Shown here piece by piece: positions 10,346 to 19,353 of a stretch of 64,000 nt of DNA. Under the pieces are notes generated by a model, which saw nothing but the letters and a program-made list of their open reading frames with translations, was not told the DNA's origin and searched no databases. Source of the DNA: Mycolicibacterium porcinum (lineage in GTDB: Bacteria > Actinomycetota > Actinomycetes > Mycobacteriales > Mycobacteriaceae); assembly GCA_001942045.1 (NCBI GenBank), contig MSTD01000024.1:25372-89371 (forward strand). Reading direction: 5' to 3'. The translations under genes were made by a program, and so were the position numbers. Numbering within the stretch: the stretch's first letter is position 1; each line of letters begins with the position of its first letter.

Positions 10346-10674
10346 CTCAGCAGACCCCTGCGGGCGTAGACGGTGGCTGCCTGCCGCACGAGTTCGGCGC
10401 AGCGCGCGGCACCGCGGGTTTCCAGCGACGCCTGCAGGGCGTCGAGTTCAGCAGCCGTGGAGCGGTGCGGGCGCAGCGCCTCGTACAGCCCCATCACCTC
10501 CTCGTCGTCGATGATGGCCAATTCGGCTGCACGCAGGAAGTTCTCGGCCAGCTGAGGGTTGCCGTTCTCCTCGGCGACCACGGCCTGGTGTGCCAGTACC
10601 GCCGGGTCCATCCGCAGATCGGACAGATCCAACCTGCCGTCGACGGCGGCGGCGACGGTGAATTTCTCGGTCAT
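10342..10674 (-). CDS. Diol/glycerol dehydratase small (gamma) subunit
   Basis: 110 aa, shorter than many PduE/DhaE proteins (~140-170). It keeps the conserved core LRMDPAVLAHQAVVAEENGN, AENFLRAAELA, DDEEVMGLYEALRPHRS and a terminal helix with RCAELVRQAA. It lacks the N-terminal extension that targets PduE to microcompartments, which fits the absence of shell genes. It overlaps both neighbours by 4 bp (ATGA), so the three genes are translationally coupled. Confidence 0.92.
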   Translation of the reverse strand: MTEKFTVAAAVDGRLDLSDLRMDPAVLAHQAVVAEENGNPQLAENFLRAAELAIIDDEEVMGLYEALRPHRSTAAELDALQASLETRGAARCAELVRQAATVYARRGLLR

Positions 10675-12932
10675 GCTCTTCTCACCTCCACCGTGACGGG
10701 CGCCTGGCCGGGCGCACTGGCCTCACGCTCCAACGCCACCAGGGCCACCGCGCGGGCGTGGTACCGCGCCGAGATCGACTCGTCGGTGCCACCGGTCAGG
10801 ATCGGCACCGGCGCCATACCCTTGGCGTGACGGGCGGCATTGCGGCCGAGATCGCGATAGTTCTTGGCGGTCAGCAGCGGGGCGACACTGAACAGTTCCA
10901 GGTTCGCCAGCGGCGCCAGGTCCCGACGGTGGATGAGGGCAGTGCCCTTGCCCTGCAAGCCGATTCCGATACCCGATCCGGACAGCTTGGCGGCGGTCAG
11001 GCCGATCAGGCCGACGTCGATGGTCGAGCGCACCCGCACGAACCGCGGCACACAACCCTCCTCCTCCAGCCCGGCGGAGAGTTGTCGGATCACCTCACCG
11101 ATGGGCAGGCCGCACAGGCTCAACCACACGCTGTGGCCGAGCGCCGGCGACAACCCGATCACCACCTCCCGCGGATCGCTGCCCTGCCGGGCGGGTTCCA
11201 GGTCGGTGACGGTGATGTGACCGGCGTGCGCGGCCTGGTCGGCGGTGAGCTCGGAAGCGTTGCGCTGCTGACGGATGTTGTCGATCTCGGCCCGGCGTTG
11301 TTCGGTCAGCGCGTAACCCGTTCCGGGGCCGGCGTAATCGTTCGGGTCGGTGATCTTGGACAGCACCCGGAACTGCTCATCGAAGATCGCCGACGTCTGC
11401 AGCTGGTCACCGCGCAGACGTTCTGCGGTGAGCCGCATGATGGCCTCGGCCTCGTCGTCGTACCCGGTGCGCTTCAAGGACGCGACCACGTCGAACACGG
11501 TGAGCTGTTTGGCCTCAATGGCGTTGGCCGCCTCCGCAACCGCCTTCGGGTCCCCGGGCGGTAGATCGCGTGATCCGTTGGCGACCACCACCTCCTCGAT
11601 GTGGCCGTCGTCGAAATCGGCCAGGCCCAAATCGCGGTACACCGCCTGCACAGCCGTCGCCGCCCGCCGCCGGACTGCGGCCAGATGCTCGGGCGACACC
11701 GTGCGCAAGCCGCCGTCGGCTCCCCAATCCCGTTGCAGGACCAAGAAATCGTCCATGTCGTCGGAGTTGAAGTTGGATAGCGCGAACGCGTTGTCGTAGC
11801 GCGGGATCGAGCCGAAGCCGGAAAAGATGAAATCCGCCCCGGCCAGCAGCACCGGCAGGGTGTGCGCACTGCGGCGGATGTCGGATTCGGAGATCAGGTT
11901 GTCATTGCCCGCGCACGACTCCAGGTCGCGCATCATCACCATCAGGTTCTCGGCGAGCAGCTCCTTCATGCCCTCGGGCACCGAGGCCACCACGCCGACC
12001 CCGTCGATGCCGCCGTTCTGCACGCCCTGGGAACCGAGCGCGCGCGCCAGCGAGACGCACCGGGATTCCAGATAGAGGATCGAGCATTTCTCAGCCGCGC
12101 CCATCAGCACCTCGGCCCCGCCGCCGCTGGTGACCCGCATCTTGAGCCCGCGCGACGCGTACGCACTCGTCAGAATCGCCTTGGAGAACGGGGTGTCATC
12201 ACCGTCGACGAACACCTGCTCGGTGCCGTAGATGGAAATGGTCTCGGCGTAGCTGGTCAGCCCGCGCAGACCCAGCCGCAGCTCCAGGGCCTCTTCGATC
12301 GAGCACTGCGCCATCGCCCCGGGCACGCCGACCTGCGAACCGATCAGCAGCGCAACGGCATTCGACGACGCGTCGCCGAGCACCGGCACCGTCGTCTCGA
12401 CCTCGCGGAACCCGTATGCCACCGCGCTGGCCGCGTCGGCGGCGATCAGCATCGGATCGTCGAGCTGGTTGGTGACGTGGGCTTGATTACTCGGGGTGCG
12501 CCGGGCCCGCATCTTGGCCATCGCCATCTGCATCTCGACCGGCGTCAGCACCGCGATGACGCGCGCGAGCTTGGCCGGTGTGGTGCCGCCGATCAGCCGA
12601 ACCACCTCGGCACGCGGGACGTTGGGGTCGACGGTCTTGCGGGCGAGTTCGACGTCGGACATCGCCATGGCCTCGGGCGCCACGTCGAGGTCCAGGCCGT
12701 ACCGGGCGATGAACTCGTCGATCACGTCGAAGTCCGCGGCGGCCTTGCCGTCCATCTCCACGACCTGGCCGTCCCGCAACACCAGCGACGGTTCCGGATC
12801 GTGCGGGCTGCGCATCGCGACCAGGCCCAGCTCCGGGTTGGTCACGCTGAACCCGTCGAGGTTCACCGGCTTCGCATCGAGGATCCGCATCCTGCCGAGG
12901 TAGGCACCGCCGTCATCCGCCACGGCGACCAT
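10671..12932 (-). CDS. B12-dependent diol/glycerol dehydratase, fused large and medium subunits
   Basis: 753 aa. Residues 1-~557 are the alpha (PduC/DhaB-like) TIM-barrel subunit, with conserved stretches such as EMQMAMAKMRARRTP, TSGGGAEVLMG and the typical end NDYAGPGTGY. From ~558 a beta-subunit (PduD-like) follows, with VVIGLSPALG and GKGTALIHRRDL. These are separate polypeptides in Salmonella and Klebsiella; here they are one chain. The enzyme converts 1,2-propanediol or glycerol to the aldehyde using adenosylcobalamin. It is first in the operon; no aldehyde or 1,3-propanediol dehydrogenase gene is adjacent. Confidence 0.93.
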   Translation of the reverse strand: MVAVADDGGAYLGRMRILDAKPVNLDGFSVTNPELGLVAMRSPHDPEPSLVLRDGQVVEMDGKAAADFDVIDEFIARYGLDLDVAPEAMAMSDVELARKTVDPNVPRAEVVRLIGGTTPAKLARVIAVLTPVEMQMAMAKMRARRTPSNQAHVTNQLDDPMLIAADAASAVAYGFREVETTVPVLGDASSNAVALLIGSQVGVPGAMAQCSIEEALELRLGLRGLTSYAETISIYGTEQVFVDGDDTPFSKAILTSAYASRGLKMRVTSGGGAEVLMGAAEKCSILYLESRCVSLARALGSQGVQNGGIDGVGVVASVPEGMKELLAENLMVMMRDLESCAGNDNLISESDIRRSAHTLPVLLAGADFIFSGFGSIPRYDNAFALSNFNSDDMDDFLVLQRDWGADGGLRTVSPEHLAAVRRRAATAVQAVYRDLGLADFDDGHIEEVVVANGSRDLPPGDPKAVAEAANAIEAKQLTVFDVVASLKRTGYDDEAEAIMRLTAERLRGDQLQTSAIFDEQFRVLSKITDPNDYAGPGTGYALTEQRRAEIDNIRQQRNASELTADQAAHAGHITVTDLEPARQGSDPREVVIGLSPALGHSVWLSLCGLPIGEVIRQLSAGLEEEGCVPRFVRVRSTIDVGLIGLTAAKLSGSGIGIGLQGKGTALIHRRDLAPLANLELFSVAPLLTAKNYRDLGRNAARHAKGMAPVPILTGGTDESISARYHARAVALVALEREASAPGQAPVTVEVRRA

Positions 12933-12978
12933 TTTGCGCGACCAACCCTATTTGGTCTACCCATTACACCTTTTGGCG

Positions 12979-14346
12979 TCAGGCCCCGGACGCGACCTCC
13001 AGCGCCTTCAGCGCGTCCTCCAGATGGCTGAGCATCCGCTGCAGATGCGGCACACTGCGCCGGCAGCCGACCAGCCCGAAATCCAGGTTGTCGGCGTTGT
13101 TGGCCAGGGTGATGTTCATCGCCTGGCCGTCCAGCGCGATCGACAGCGGATAGTTGCCGTCCAGCCGAGCTCCCTTCCAGTACAACGGATATCGCGGCCC
13201 CGGCACATTGGAAATCACCAGATTGAACGGCGGCGAAGTCGCCTTGACGAAACCCGGCACGGCGGCCAGGCCCAGCGGGGCGATCATCATCGCCGACAGC
13301 GCCAGGGCTTGAACCCTGGGCAACTCGGAGAACACCTTCTTGTTGCCCCGCATCGACTCGCCGACGACCTTCAGCCGCTCGGCGGGATCCTCCAGGTCGG
13401 TGCCCAGATTGCACAGCACCGAGCCGACCAGGTTGCCGCCGGCGTCGGCCTCGTGCTCGGCCCGCAAGCTCACCGGCACCATCGCGATCAGCGGTCGATC
13501 CGGTAGCGCATCCTGCTCCAGCAGGTAGGCGCGCAACGCCCCGGCGCACACCGCCAGCACCACATCGTTGACGGTGGATCCGGCCGCACGCGAAATCCGC
13601 TTGAACCGCTCGAGCGGCCAGGACTGCGCCGCGACGCGACGGGCGCCGCCGATCTTGACGTTGAACATGGTCTTGGGCGCGGCGAACGGCAACGTGAGCT
13701 GTTGCTCCAGCAGCGCCGAACGGGCCAGCCGCACCGTCGACGGCGCCAGCCCCGCGGCCGCACCCACCGCACCGGTGACCGTCTGCGCCAACGACGAACC
13801 CTGGTGCTGCCGCTTCCGGCGCGGCACCGCCCACGGCACCCGCACCTCGGTGTCGTCGGGATCCTCGGACAGCGTCCGCATCAGCAGCTTGAGCGCCGAG
13901 ACTCCGTCGATCAGCGAATGGTGCATCTTCGTATAGACCGCGAACCGGCCGTCGGCGAGCCCCTCGATCAAGTGGGCCTCCCACAGCGGGCGGTGCCGGT
14001 CGAGCAGGCCACCGTGCAGACGCGAGGTCAGCTCCAGCAGGTCGCGTACCCGGCCCGGCGACGGCAGGCCCGAGCGGCGCAGGTGATAGTCGAGGTCGAC
14101 GTCGTCGTCGTAGGTCCAACCGACATTGGCGATGCCGCCCAGAATCGTGGCCGGATGCTTGCGGAACACGGGCTGGAACTCGGTCTGGGCCACCATCCCC
14201 TCGTACAGCTCGCGCACGAAGTCACCGCCCGCGCCGGCCGGAGGCTCATAGAGCGCGAGGCCGCCGACATGGAACGGATGCTCCCGGGTCTCGGCGATCA
14301 GAAACATCGAGTCAGTCGGCGACATCAGCTCCATGAACACATTCAA
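12979..14346 (-). CDS. Wax ester synthase / diacylglycerol acyltransferase (WS/DGAT)
   Basis: 455 aa bifunctional acyltransferase family member forming triacylglycerol or wax esters from acyl-CoA. The catalytic motif HHSLIDG is at 142-148; PLWEAHLIEGL precedes it and NDVVLAVCAGALR with a late VISNVPGPRYPLY follows in family order. The true start may be residue 5 (MELMSPTDSMFL, the usual N-terminus), i.e. 14334. It lies 46 bp upstream of the dehydratase on the same strand and could be co-transcribed, though no metabolic link is evident. Confidence 0.93.
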   Translation of the reverse strand: MNVFMELMSPTDSMFLIAETREHPFHVGGLALYEPPAGAGGDFVRELYEGMVAQTEFQPVFRKHPATILGGIANVGWTYDDDVDLDYHLRRSGLPSPGRVRDLLELTSRLHGGLLDRHRPLWEAHLIEGLADGRFAVYTKMHHSLIDGVSALKLLMRTLSEDPDDTEVRVPWAVPRRKRQHQGSSLAQTVTGAVGAAAGLAPSTVRLARSALLEQQLTLPFAAPKTMFNVKIGGARRVAAQSWPLERFKRISRAAGSTVNDVVLAVCAGALRAYLLEQDALPDRPLIAMVPVSLRAEHEADAGGNLVGSVLCNLGTDLEDPAERLKVVGESMRGNKKVFSELPRVQALALSAMMIAPLGLAAVPGFVKATSPPFNLVISNVPGPRYPLYWKGARLDGNYPLSIALDGQAMNITLANNADNLDFGLVGCRRSVPHLQRMLSHLEDALKALEVASGA

Positions 14347-14426
14347 CGCCGGTCCGGGATATCGGGTTGCAAAACAAGTAGCCGACTACTCATGCACCGG
14401 CACCCGCGGACACCCAAGATCGAGGC

Positions 14427-14837
14427 ATGCTGAGCCCGACAGCAGCTCGCACCGCCCTCGCGGTGATCCGGATCATCAATGGCGCGGCCGCCCTCGTGGC
14501 GCCCGAGAGACTGCTCGCCCGACTGGGCGTCGACACCACCCGCGACCGGTCGGCGAGCTATCCGTTCCGGATGTTCGGCATCAGGACCGTGCTGATCGGG
14601 CTGGACCTCCTCGTGCTGAGGGGCAGCGAACTGCGTCGCGCCGAGACCCTCGCCGTCCTCATTCACGCCACCGACACCGTGTCGGCCGCCGTCACCGCCG
14701 CGCGCGGCGATCTGCCGCGCCGTAACGGCGTGACAGCCACCGTCATCTCCGCCGTCAACACCGCTCTCGCCGTCATCGCGTGGAAAGGATCCCGTCATGC
14801 CATCGCTTCTCACGAGGTTGTTCCTCAAGACCACTGA
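14427..14837 (+). CDS. Small hydrophobic protein of unknown function
   Basis: 136 aa with about three to four moderately hydrophobic helices (around 8-25, 48-65, 70-88 and 100-120) and no catalytic motif that I recognise; it could be a DUF4267-like small membrane protein. It overlaps the following peroxidase gene by 41 bp in another frame, and that gene's ribosome-binding sequence GGAAAGGA lies inside it. This suggests coupled translation and a shared role. Confidence 0.7.
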   Translation: MLSPTAARTALAVIRIINGAAALVAPERLLARLGVDTTRDRSASYPFRMFGIRTVLIGLDLLVLRGSELRRAETLAVLIHATDTVSAAVTAARGDLPRRNGVTATVISAVNTALAVIAWKGSRHAIASHEVVPQDH

Positions 14838-16575
14838 GGTGGTCGACCGGCGGATCGGCTGGGACAGGCTGCCGCCGATCCTGGGCATCTCGGTGTTGGT
14901 CGGGATCCGTGACGCGCTGCGCGAACACAACCTGTACGACACCTACCACGGCAACCCACCGGAGGCGCCCGCGCTTGACCCGACCGATTACCTGACCAAC
15001 CGGACGGCCAACGGCACGTACAACGATCTCTCGGCGCCCTCGATGGGCATGGCCAACAGCCGATTCGGACGCAACGTTCCGCTCGCCGAGGGCCGCGCCG
15101 AGACGCTGCCGCAGCTGATGGATCCCAATCCGCGACTGATCAGCACGAAACTGTTGCAGCGCCGGGAATTCCGGCCGGCCACCACGCTCAACGTGCTCGC
15201 CGGGGCGTGGTTGCAGTTCGAGACCCGGGACTGGTTCAGCCACGGCACCGACGCCAACCGGATGCTCGAGATTCCCCTCCCCGACGGGGACACCGAATGG
15301 CCCGACGACACCATCAAGATCCCCGCCACAACCGCCGACCCCACTGCCGCGCCAGACGGGTCCACTTTCTTGAACACCGAAACCCACTGGTGGGACGCCT
15401 CCCAGATCTACGGCAGCAACCAGGACTTCCAGAACGCGATCCGCAGCCACCGCGACGGCAAGGTGCGCATCGACGCCGATGGGTTCATCGACATCGACCC
15501 GGCGCTGATCGGCGCGTCCGGTGGCGCCGACGGGTGGTGGCTGGGCATGGAGCTGATGGGCACGATCTTCATGCGCGAGCACAACGCGATCTGCGACCGG
15601 CTCAAGGCGGCCTACCCGCAATGGTCCGACGATCAGCTGTTCAACAAGGCGCGGCTGATCAACGCCGCGCTGATCGCCAAGATCCACACCATCGAATGGA
15701 CCCCGGCGATCCTCGGGCACCCGACCCTGCAGATCGGGATGCGGGCCAACTGGTTCGGGCTGGCCGGCGAGCGGGTCAAGGAGTTGTTCGGACGGCTGAG
15801 CTCCAGCGACGTGCTCAGCGGCATCCCCGGTTCGACCACCGACCACCACACCGCGCCGTACTCGATCACCGAGGACTTCGTCACCGTCTACCGGATGCAC
15901 CCCCTGGTGCCCGACGACTACGAATTCCTCAGCCTCACAACCGGAGTCGAGCCGCGCACGCTCACCTTCAGCGAGATCCACGGCGGCGCGAACTCCCGCG
16001 GCGTCCTCAAGAGCATGGGCGTGGCCGAGTGCCTGTACTCCCTGGGCGTCGCCCACCCCGGCGCGGTCACCCTGCACAACAGTCCGAACTTCATGCGGAG
16101 CTTCCAGCGCACCGACGAGCACACACTCGACATGATCGCCACCGACATCCTGCGTTCCCGGGAACGAGGGGTTCCGCGCTACAACGACTTCCGCCGGGCC
16201 CTGCGCTTGAACCCGGTGACGAGCTTCGACCAGATCAGCGGCGGCGACGCTTCGACTGCGGCAGTGATGGCCGAGATCTACGGCGGTGACATCGAGAAGG
16301 TCGACACCACGGTCGGCATGTTCGGCGAAAAGCTGCCCGAGGGATTCGGCTTCAGCGACACCGCGTTCCGGATCTTCGTGCTGATGGCGACCCGTCGCCT
16401 CAAGAGCGACCGGTTCTACACCGTGGACTTCACTCCGCGCGTCTACACCCCCGAAGGCATGGACTGGATCGACCACAACGACATGACCTCGGTACTGCTG
16501 CGGCACTACCCCGAGCTCGAGCCGGCACTACGCGGGCAGCGCAACGCCTTCGCGCCGTGGGCACGAATCCACTAG
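14797..16575 (+). CDS. Animal-haem-peroxidase superfamily protein, fatty-acid alpha-dioxygenase-like
   Basis: 592 aa. NGTYNDLSAPSMGMANSRFG near 72-91 resembles plant alpha-dioxygenases. The probable distal haem His is H149 in FETRDWFSHG, and the probable proximal His is H368 in VYRMHPLVPD. WWDASQIYGS, AALIAKIHTIEWTPAI and RERGVPRYNDFRR follow in the order expected for this superfamily. By family it would oxygenate fatty acids at C-alpha. The N-terminus lacks a signal peptide. It is 9 bp upstream of the DUF385 gene; both probably form an operon with the small membrane protein. Confidence 0.88.
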   Translation: MPSLLTRLFLKTTEVVDRRIGWDRLPPILGISVLVGIRDALREHNLYDTYHGNPPEAPALDPTDYLTNRTANGTYNDLSAPSMGMANSRFGRNVPLAEGRAETLPQLMDPNPRLISTKLLQRREFRPATTLNVLAGAWLQFETRDWFSHGTDANRMLEIPLPDGDTEWPDDTIKIPATTADPTAAPDGSTFLNTETHWWDASQIYGSNQDFQNAIRSHRDGKVRIDADGFIDIDPALIGASGGADGWWLGMELMGTIFMREHNAICDRLKAAYPQWSDDQLFNKARLINAALIAKIHTIEWTPAILGHPTLQIGMRANWFGLAGERVKELFGRLSSSDVLSGIPGSTTDHHTAPYSITEDFVTVYRMHPLVPDDYEFLSLTTGVEPRTLTFSEIHGGANSRGVLKSMGVAECLYSLGVAHPGAVTLHNSPNFMRSFQRTDEHTLDMIATDILRSRERGVPRYNDFRRALRLNPVTSFDQISGGDASTAAVMAEIYGGDIEKVDTTVGMFGEKLPEGFGFSDTAFRIFVLMATRRLKSDRFYTVDFTPRVYTPEGMDWIDHNDMTSVLLRHYPELEPALRGQRNAFAPWARIH

Positions 16576-16584
16576 GGCCACCCC

Positions 16585-17124
16585 ATGTCCGGCTCGCTCA
16601 ACGGCATCCCCCGGGTCGACCTGGAAACTCGGCCGCTGTGGAAACGCGAGCTGTTCTGGTTGACCGGGGGCAAGCTGTTCACCACTGAACGAGCCGCGAA
16701 ATTCTGGCGGCGACGGGTCGCCCCGCTGGAAGGTCCGTTGATGAAGGCGACCGGGGGGCGGGCACGCATGAGCCTGGGCATGCCGGTGCTCATGCTGACC
16801 TCGACCGGCGCCCGCAGCGGCAAGCAGTACGAAACGCCGCTGGCCTACTTCACCGACGGCGACGACGTCGTGGTCATCGCCTCCAACTACGGGCGGGACC
16901 GCCACCCGAACTGGTATCACAACCTGCTCGCGCATCCGGACTGTGAACTGCACATCGGGCCGCACGGCGGTCGGTTCATCGCGCACGAGGCCACCGGCCC
17001 CGACCGCGACCGGTTGTACACCCTGGCCGCCGACCGGCTGAACAAGGGCTGGAACACCTACGAGCAACGGACCGACGGGATCAGGACCATCCCGGTGCTG
17101 CGGTTGTCACCCGCCTCGGCCTAG
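16585..17124 (+). CDS. DUF385/Ddn-family F420-dependent nitroreductase-like protein
   Basis: 179 aa split-barrel protein of the deazaflavin (F420)-binding group common in mycobacteria. Typical motifs are LTSTGARSGKQYETPLAYF and VVIASNYGRDRHPNWYHNL, then CELHIG. The N-terminal ~60 residues are longer than in minimal family members and basic. Members reduce quinones, fatty-acid-related enones or nitroimidazoles; the actual substrate here is unknown. It is convergent with the TetR gene, overlapping by 4 bp. Confidence 0.9.
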   Translation: MSGSLNGIPRVDLETRPLWKRELFWLTGGKLFTTERAAKFWRRRVAPLEGPLMKATGGRARMSLGMPVLMLTSTGARSGKQYETPLAYFTDGDDVVVIASNYGRDRHPNWYHNLLAHPDCELHIGPHGGRFIAHEATGPDRDRLYTLAADRLNKGWNTYEQRTDGIRTIPVLRLSPASA

Positions 17125-17678
17125 ACGCTGCGTCGGTAGATATCCGACGCGATTGCGATGGCGATGTCGTTGCACTGCTCGTCGGTGAGCGGCAGATCGC
17201 CCATCATGGCCACGCTCCACGAGATGCTGAGCAAGGCCTGCCGGGCGTGGTACACCGCGACGGGATCGTGATCCGGTGCGGTCATGGCGTCGGCCACGGT
17301 GCGGAACTGGTAACGCAAGTCAGCACCCACCCCGAGCCGGTTGAACGCTGCGTAGTTCTCGTGCATGAACCGTGTCATCGCACGGCCGGTGCCATGCAGA
17401 ACAGTGCCGTAGCGGCGCAGCACCTCGAGCCCGGTGCGCTGCCCCGGCGGCTGATCCGCGGCCCACCGCAAGATCTCGTCGACGCCGTCGCGCAGATCGT
17501 CGGCGAGGCTGACCACGATGTCTTCCTTGGCCGGGAAGTGATAGTAGACAGCAGCTTTCGTGATCCCCAGGCGTTCGGCGATCAGACGGATCGAAGTGTG
17601 GTCGTAGCCGTGGGCGGAGAACAGCTCAAGGGCCACCGCGCGGATCTTGTCACGGGTGTCGGTCCTTCGCCCTGCCAT
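17121..17678 (-). CDS. TetR-family transcriptional regulator
   Basis: About 185 aa. The N-terminal HTH reads RDKIRAVALELFSAHGYDHT, then ITKAAVYYHFPAKEDIV; the ligand domain is unassigned. I prefer ATG 17678, with GGAAGGG about 9 nt upstream, over GTG 17696, which would abut an operator. It is divergent from the methyltransferase gene; two near-identical 22-bp sites fill the intergenic space (17697-17763), so autoregulation and control of the methyltransferase are likely. Confidence 0.93.
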   Translation of the reverse strand: MAGRRTDTRDKIRAVALELFSAHGYDHTSIRLIAERLGITKAAVYYHFPAKEDIVVSLADDLRDGVDEILRWAADQPPGQRTGLEVLRRYGTVLHGTGRAMTRFMHENYAAFNRLGVGADLRYQFRTVADAMTAPDHDPVAVYHARQALLSISWSVAMMGDLPLTDEQCNDIAIAIASDIYRRSV

Positions 17679-17696
17679 CCAGACCCGCCCTTCCAC

Positions 17697-17763
17697 TTAC
17701 TTGACGCCCGGTAAGCAATGAGCTTAGCGTGGCGGCATCCATTACTTACCTGCCGTCAAGTAA
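17697..17763. promoter_or_regulatory. Twin operators in the TetR/methyltransferase intergenic region
   Basis: Site 1 (17697-17718) begins TTACTTGACG and ends GGTAAGCAA. Site 2 (17742-17763), read on the minus strand, begins TTACTTGACG and ends GGTAAGTAA. They differ at about four positions and lie in opposite orientation with centres 45 bp apart. Site 2 carries the flanking inverted repeat CATTACTT/AAGTAATG (17740-17747, 17758-17765). Confidence 0.75.
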
Positions 17764-17790
17764 TGATTACGTGACACCGGGAGGGGACCC

Positions 17791-18660
17791 ATGAACGGAT
17801 CGCAGCTGCCCATCACCTTGACGGGACCCCCGCTGACCGCCGTGGGCGTCGCGGTCATCCGGGCCCGGGAAACCCGACGCGACGACCGGCTCTACGCCGA
17901 TCCGTACGCCGACCGATTCGTCGCCGCGGCCCAGCAGGCCTACCTCGACCCATCCGCACCAGCGGAGGCAGCCGAGACCTGGAACACGGTGTTGCGATTG
18001 GCCGAGGTGATGTACGAGACCCGCACCGTCGGCGTCCGCCTCGCCGACGATGGTCTCCTCGAAGCAGCGGCCTGCGGACGCACCCAGATCGTGCTGCTCG
18101 GCGCCGGCCTGGACACTCACGCGTTCCGGCTGGCCTGGCCGGAGCCGGTGCGCTTGTTCGAGATCGATCTGCCCCAACTCTTCGAGTTCAAGGAACCACT
18201 ACTGCGCGACGCCGTCACGACATGCGAACGTCACCTCATCAAGGCCGACCTCGGCGCCGAGGACTGGCCCGAAGCACTGCTGGCCAACGGCTTCGATCCC
18301 GCAATCCGGACCCATTGGGTCGACCACGCCCTGATGACCCTGCCGACGTCGACGGCTCGCGCCGGGGTCGAAGCGATCACGCGGTTGTCCGCGCCCAGCA
18401 GCCAGTACGGATTCCCCGTCATGGGTAGCCAGAGCTTCAACACCACCCTGAACACCGTGGACGGCGCCGCAGCCCTCTATCGCTCCATGCCCAACGTCGA
18501 CCGCGGACTCGGCGATGACGCCCGACAATGGATCGAAAGCCTGGGCTGGTCAACCTCTTTCACGAGTTTCACCGAACTGGCGGCACGCTACCCCCGCGAT
18601 GTCGGTTCGGACACCGGCAGCGGAACCGTCACGGCCACCCGGTTGGCGGCGCCAGCATAA
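17791..18660 (+). CDS. SAM-dependent methyltransferase, TIGR00027 / leucine carboxyl methyltransferase-like family
   Basis: 289 aa. The family is strongly expanded in mycobacteria. Visible are the N-terminal ARxxE segment (IRARETRRDDRLYADPYADRF), the SAM loop VLLGAGLDTHAFRL near 100-115 and the acidic ribose-binding region LFEIDLPQLFEFK. The C-terminal part departs from the common YLPxE pattern: residues after ~170 read HWVDHALMTLPT and are poorly recognisable. Substrate unknown. A strong hairpin follows 2 bp after the stop. Confidence 0.85.
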   Translation: MNGSQLPITLTGPPLTAVGVAVIRARETRRDDRLYADPYADRFVAAAQQAYLDPSAPAEAAETWNTVLRLAEVMYETRTVGVRLADDGLLEAAACGRTQIVLLGAGLDTHAFRLAWPEPVRLFEIDLPQLFEFKEPLLRDAVTTCERHLIKADLGAEDWPEALLANGFDPAIRTHWVDHALMTLPTSTARAGVEAITRLSAPSSQYGFPVMGSQSFNTTLNTVDGAAALYRSMPNVDRGLGDDARQWIESLGWSTSFTSFTELAARYPRDVGSDTGSGTVTATRLAAPA

Positions 18661-18661
18661 A

Positions 18662-18697
18662 AAATCCCGCGACCTGCAAATAACAGGCGCGGGATTT
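18662..18697. terminator. Bidirectional hairpin terminator
   Basis: AAATCCCGCG (18662-18671) pairs with CGCGGGATTT (18688-18697). An inner CCTG/CAGG pair extends the stem around the loop CAAATAA. It sits between the methyltransferase stop and the 3' end of tRNA-Ser on the other strand and has U-runs for both directions. Confidence 0.85.
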
Positions 18698-18701
18698 ATG
18701 G

Positions 18702-18789
18702 CGGTGGCGGAGGGATTTGAACCCTCGGACGGGGGTTACCCGTCACACGCTTTCGAGGCGTGCTCCTTAGGCCGCTCGGACACGCCACC
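18702..18789 (-). tRNA. tRNA-Ser(CGA)
   Basis: 88 nt with the long variable arm of a class II tRNA. The acceptor stem GGTGGCG/CGCCACC has discriminator G, the anticodon loop is CTCGAAA (anticodon CGA) and the T-loop is GGTTCAAATCC. The 3' CCA is not encoded. Confidence 0.97.
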
Positions 18790-18891
18790 GTGTGGCAGCT
18801 TACCGGGCGAGCGCCGCAAGCCCTAATCCGCTCCTCCGATCGCCGAATGTGAGCTCGATGCTCAAAATCAGCCGGAAACTCGCAAATAACT

Positions 18892-19353
18892 TCACGCTCG
18901 ACGCTGAAGACTAAAGAACTCCTCCAGCAGCGCCGCGCACTCGTCGGCCAGCACGCCCCCGACCACCTCGGGCCGGTGATTGAGCCGGCGATCACGCACC
19001 ACATCCCACAGCGAGCCGACCGCCCCCGTCTTCGGTTCCCACGCGCCGAAGACCACCCGAGCCACCCGGGCCAGGACCAGCGCGCCGGCACACATCGTGC
19101 ACGGCTCGACCGTCACGGCCAGCGTCGCCCCTTCCAGCCGCCAGCCGTCACCGAGCACTCGCGCGGCCTCGCGCATCGCGACGATCTCGGCATGCCCGGC
19201 GGGGTCCCCGGTGGCCTCACGCACATTGGCGGCCCGGGCCAGCTCGGTCCCGTCGGCGTCGAACACCACCGCGCCGATCGGCACATCACGGGGCCCGGCC
19301 GTCCGGGCAGCCTCCAACGCCGCGCGGATCAGGGCTTCGTCCGAGGCACTCAC
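18892..19353 (-). CDS. tadA: tRNA-adenosine(34) deaminase
   Basis: 153 aa CDA-fold zinc enzyme making inosine at the wobble position, needed to decode with tRNA-Arg(ACG), which is itself in this window (37995-38067). The zinc and catalytic set is complete: H54-A-E56 and P-C85-x2-C88. It overlaps the upstream gene by 4 bp. Orthologue of Rv3752c by position and sequence. Confidence 0.95.
   Translation of the reverse strand: MSASDEALIRAALEAARTAGPRDVPIGAVVFDADGTELARAANVREATGDPAGHAEIVAMREAARVLGDGWRLEGATLAVTVEPCTMCAGALVLARVARVVFGAWEPKTGAVGSLWDVVRDRRLNHRPEVVGGVLADECAALLEEFFSLQRRA

Noticed and set aside
14773..16506. 577-codon minus-strand frame opposite the peroxidase gene
   Set aside because: It is a high-GC shadow: Gly/Val/Arg/His-rich with no motifs, while the plus frame has clear haem-peroxidase motifs.
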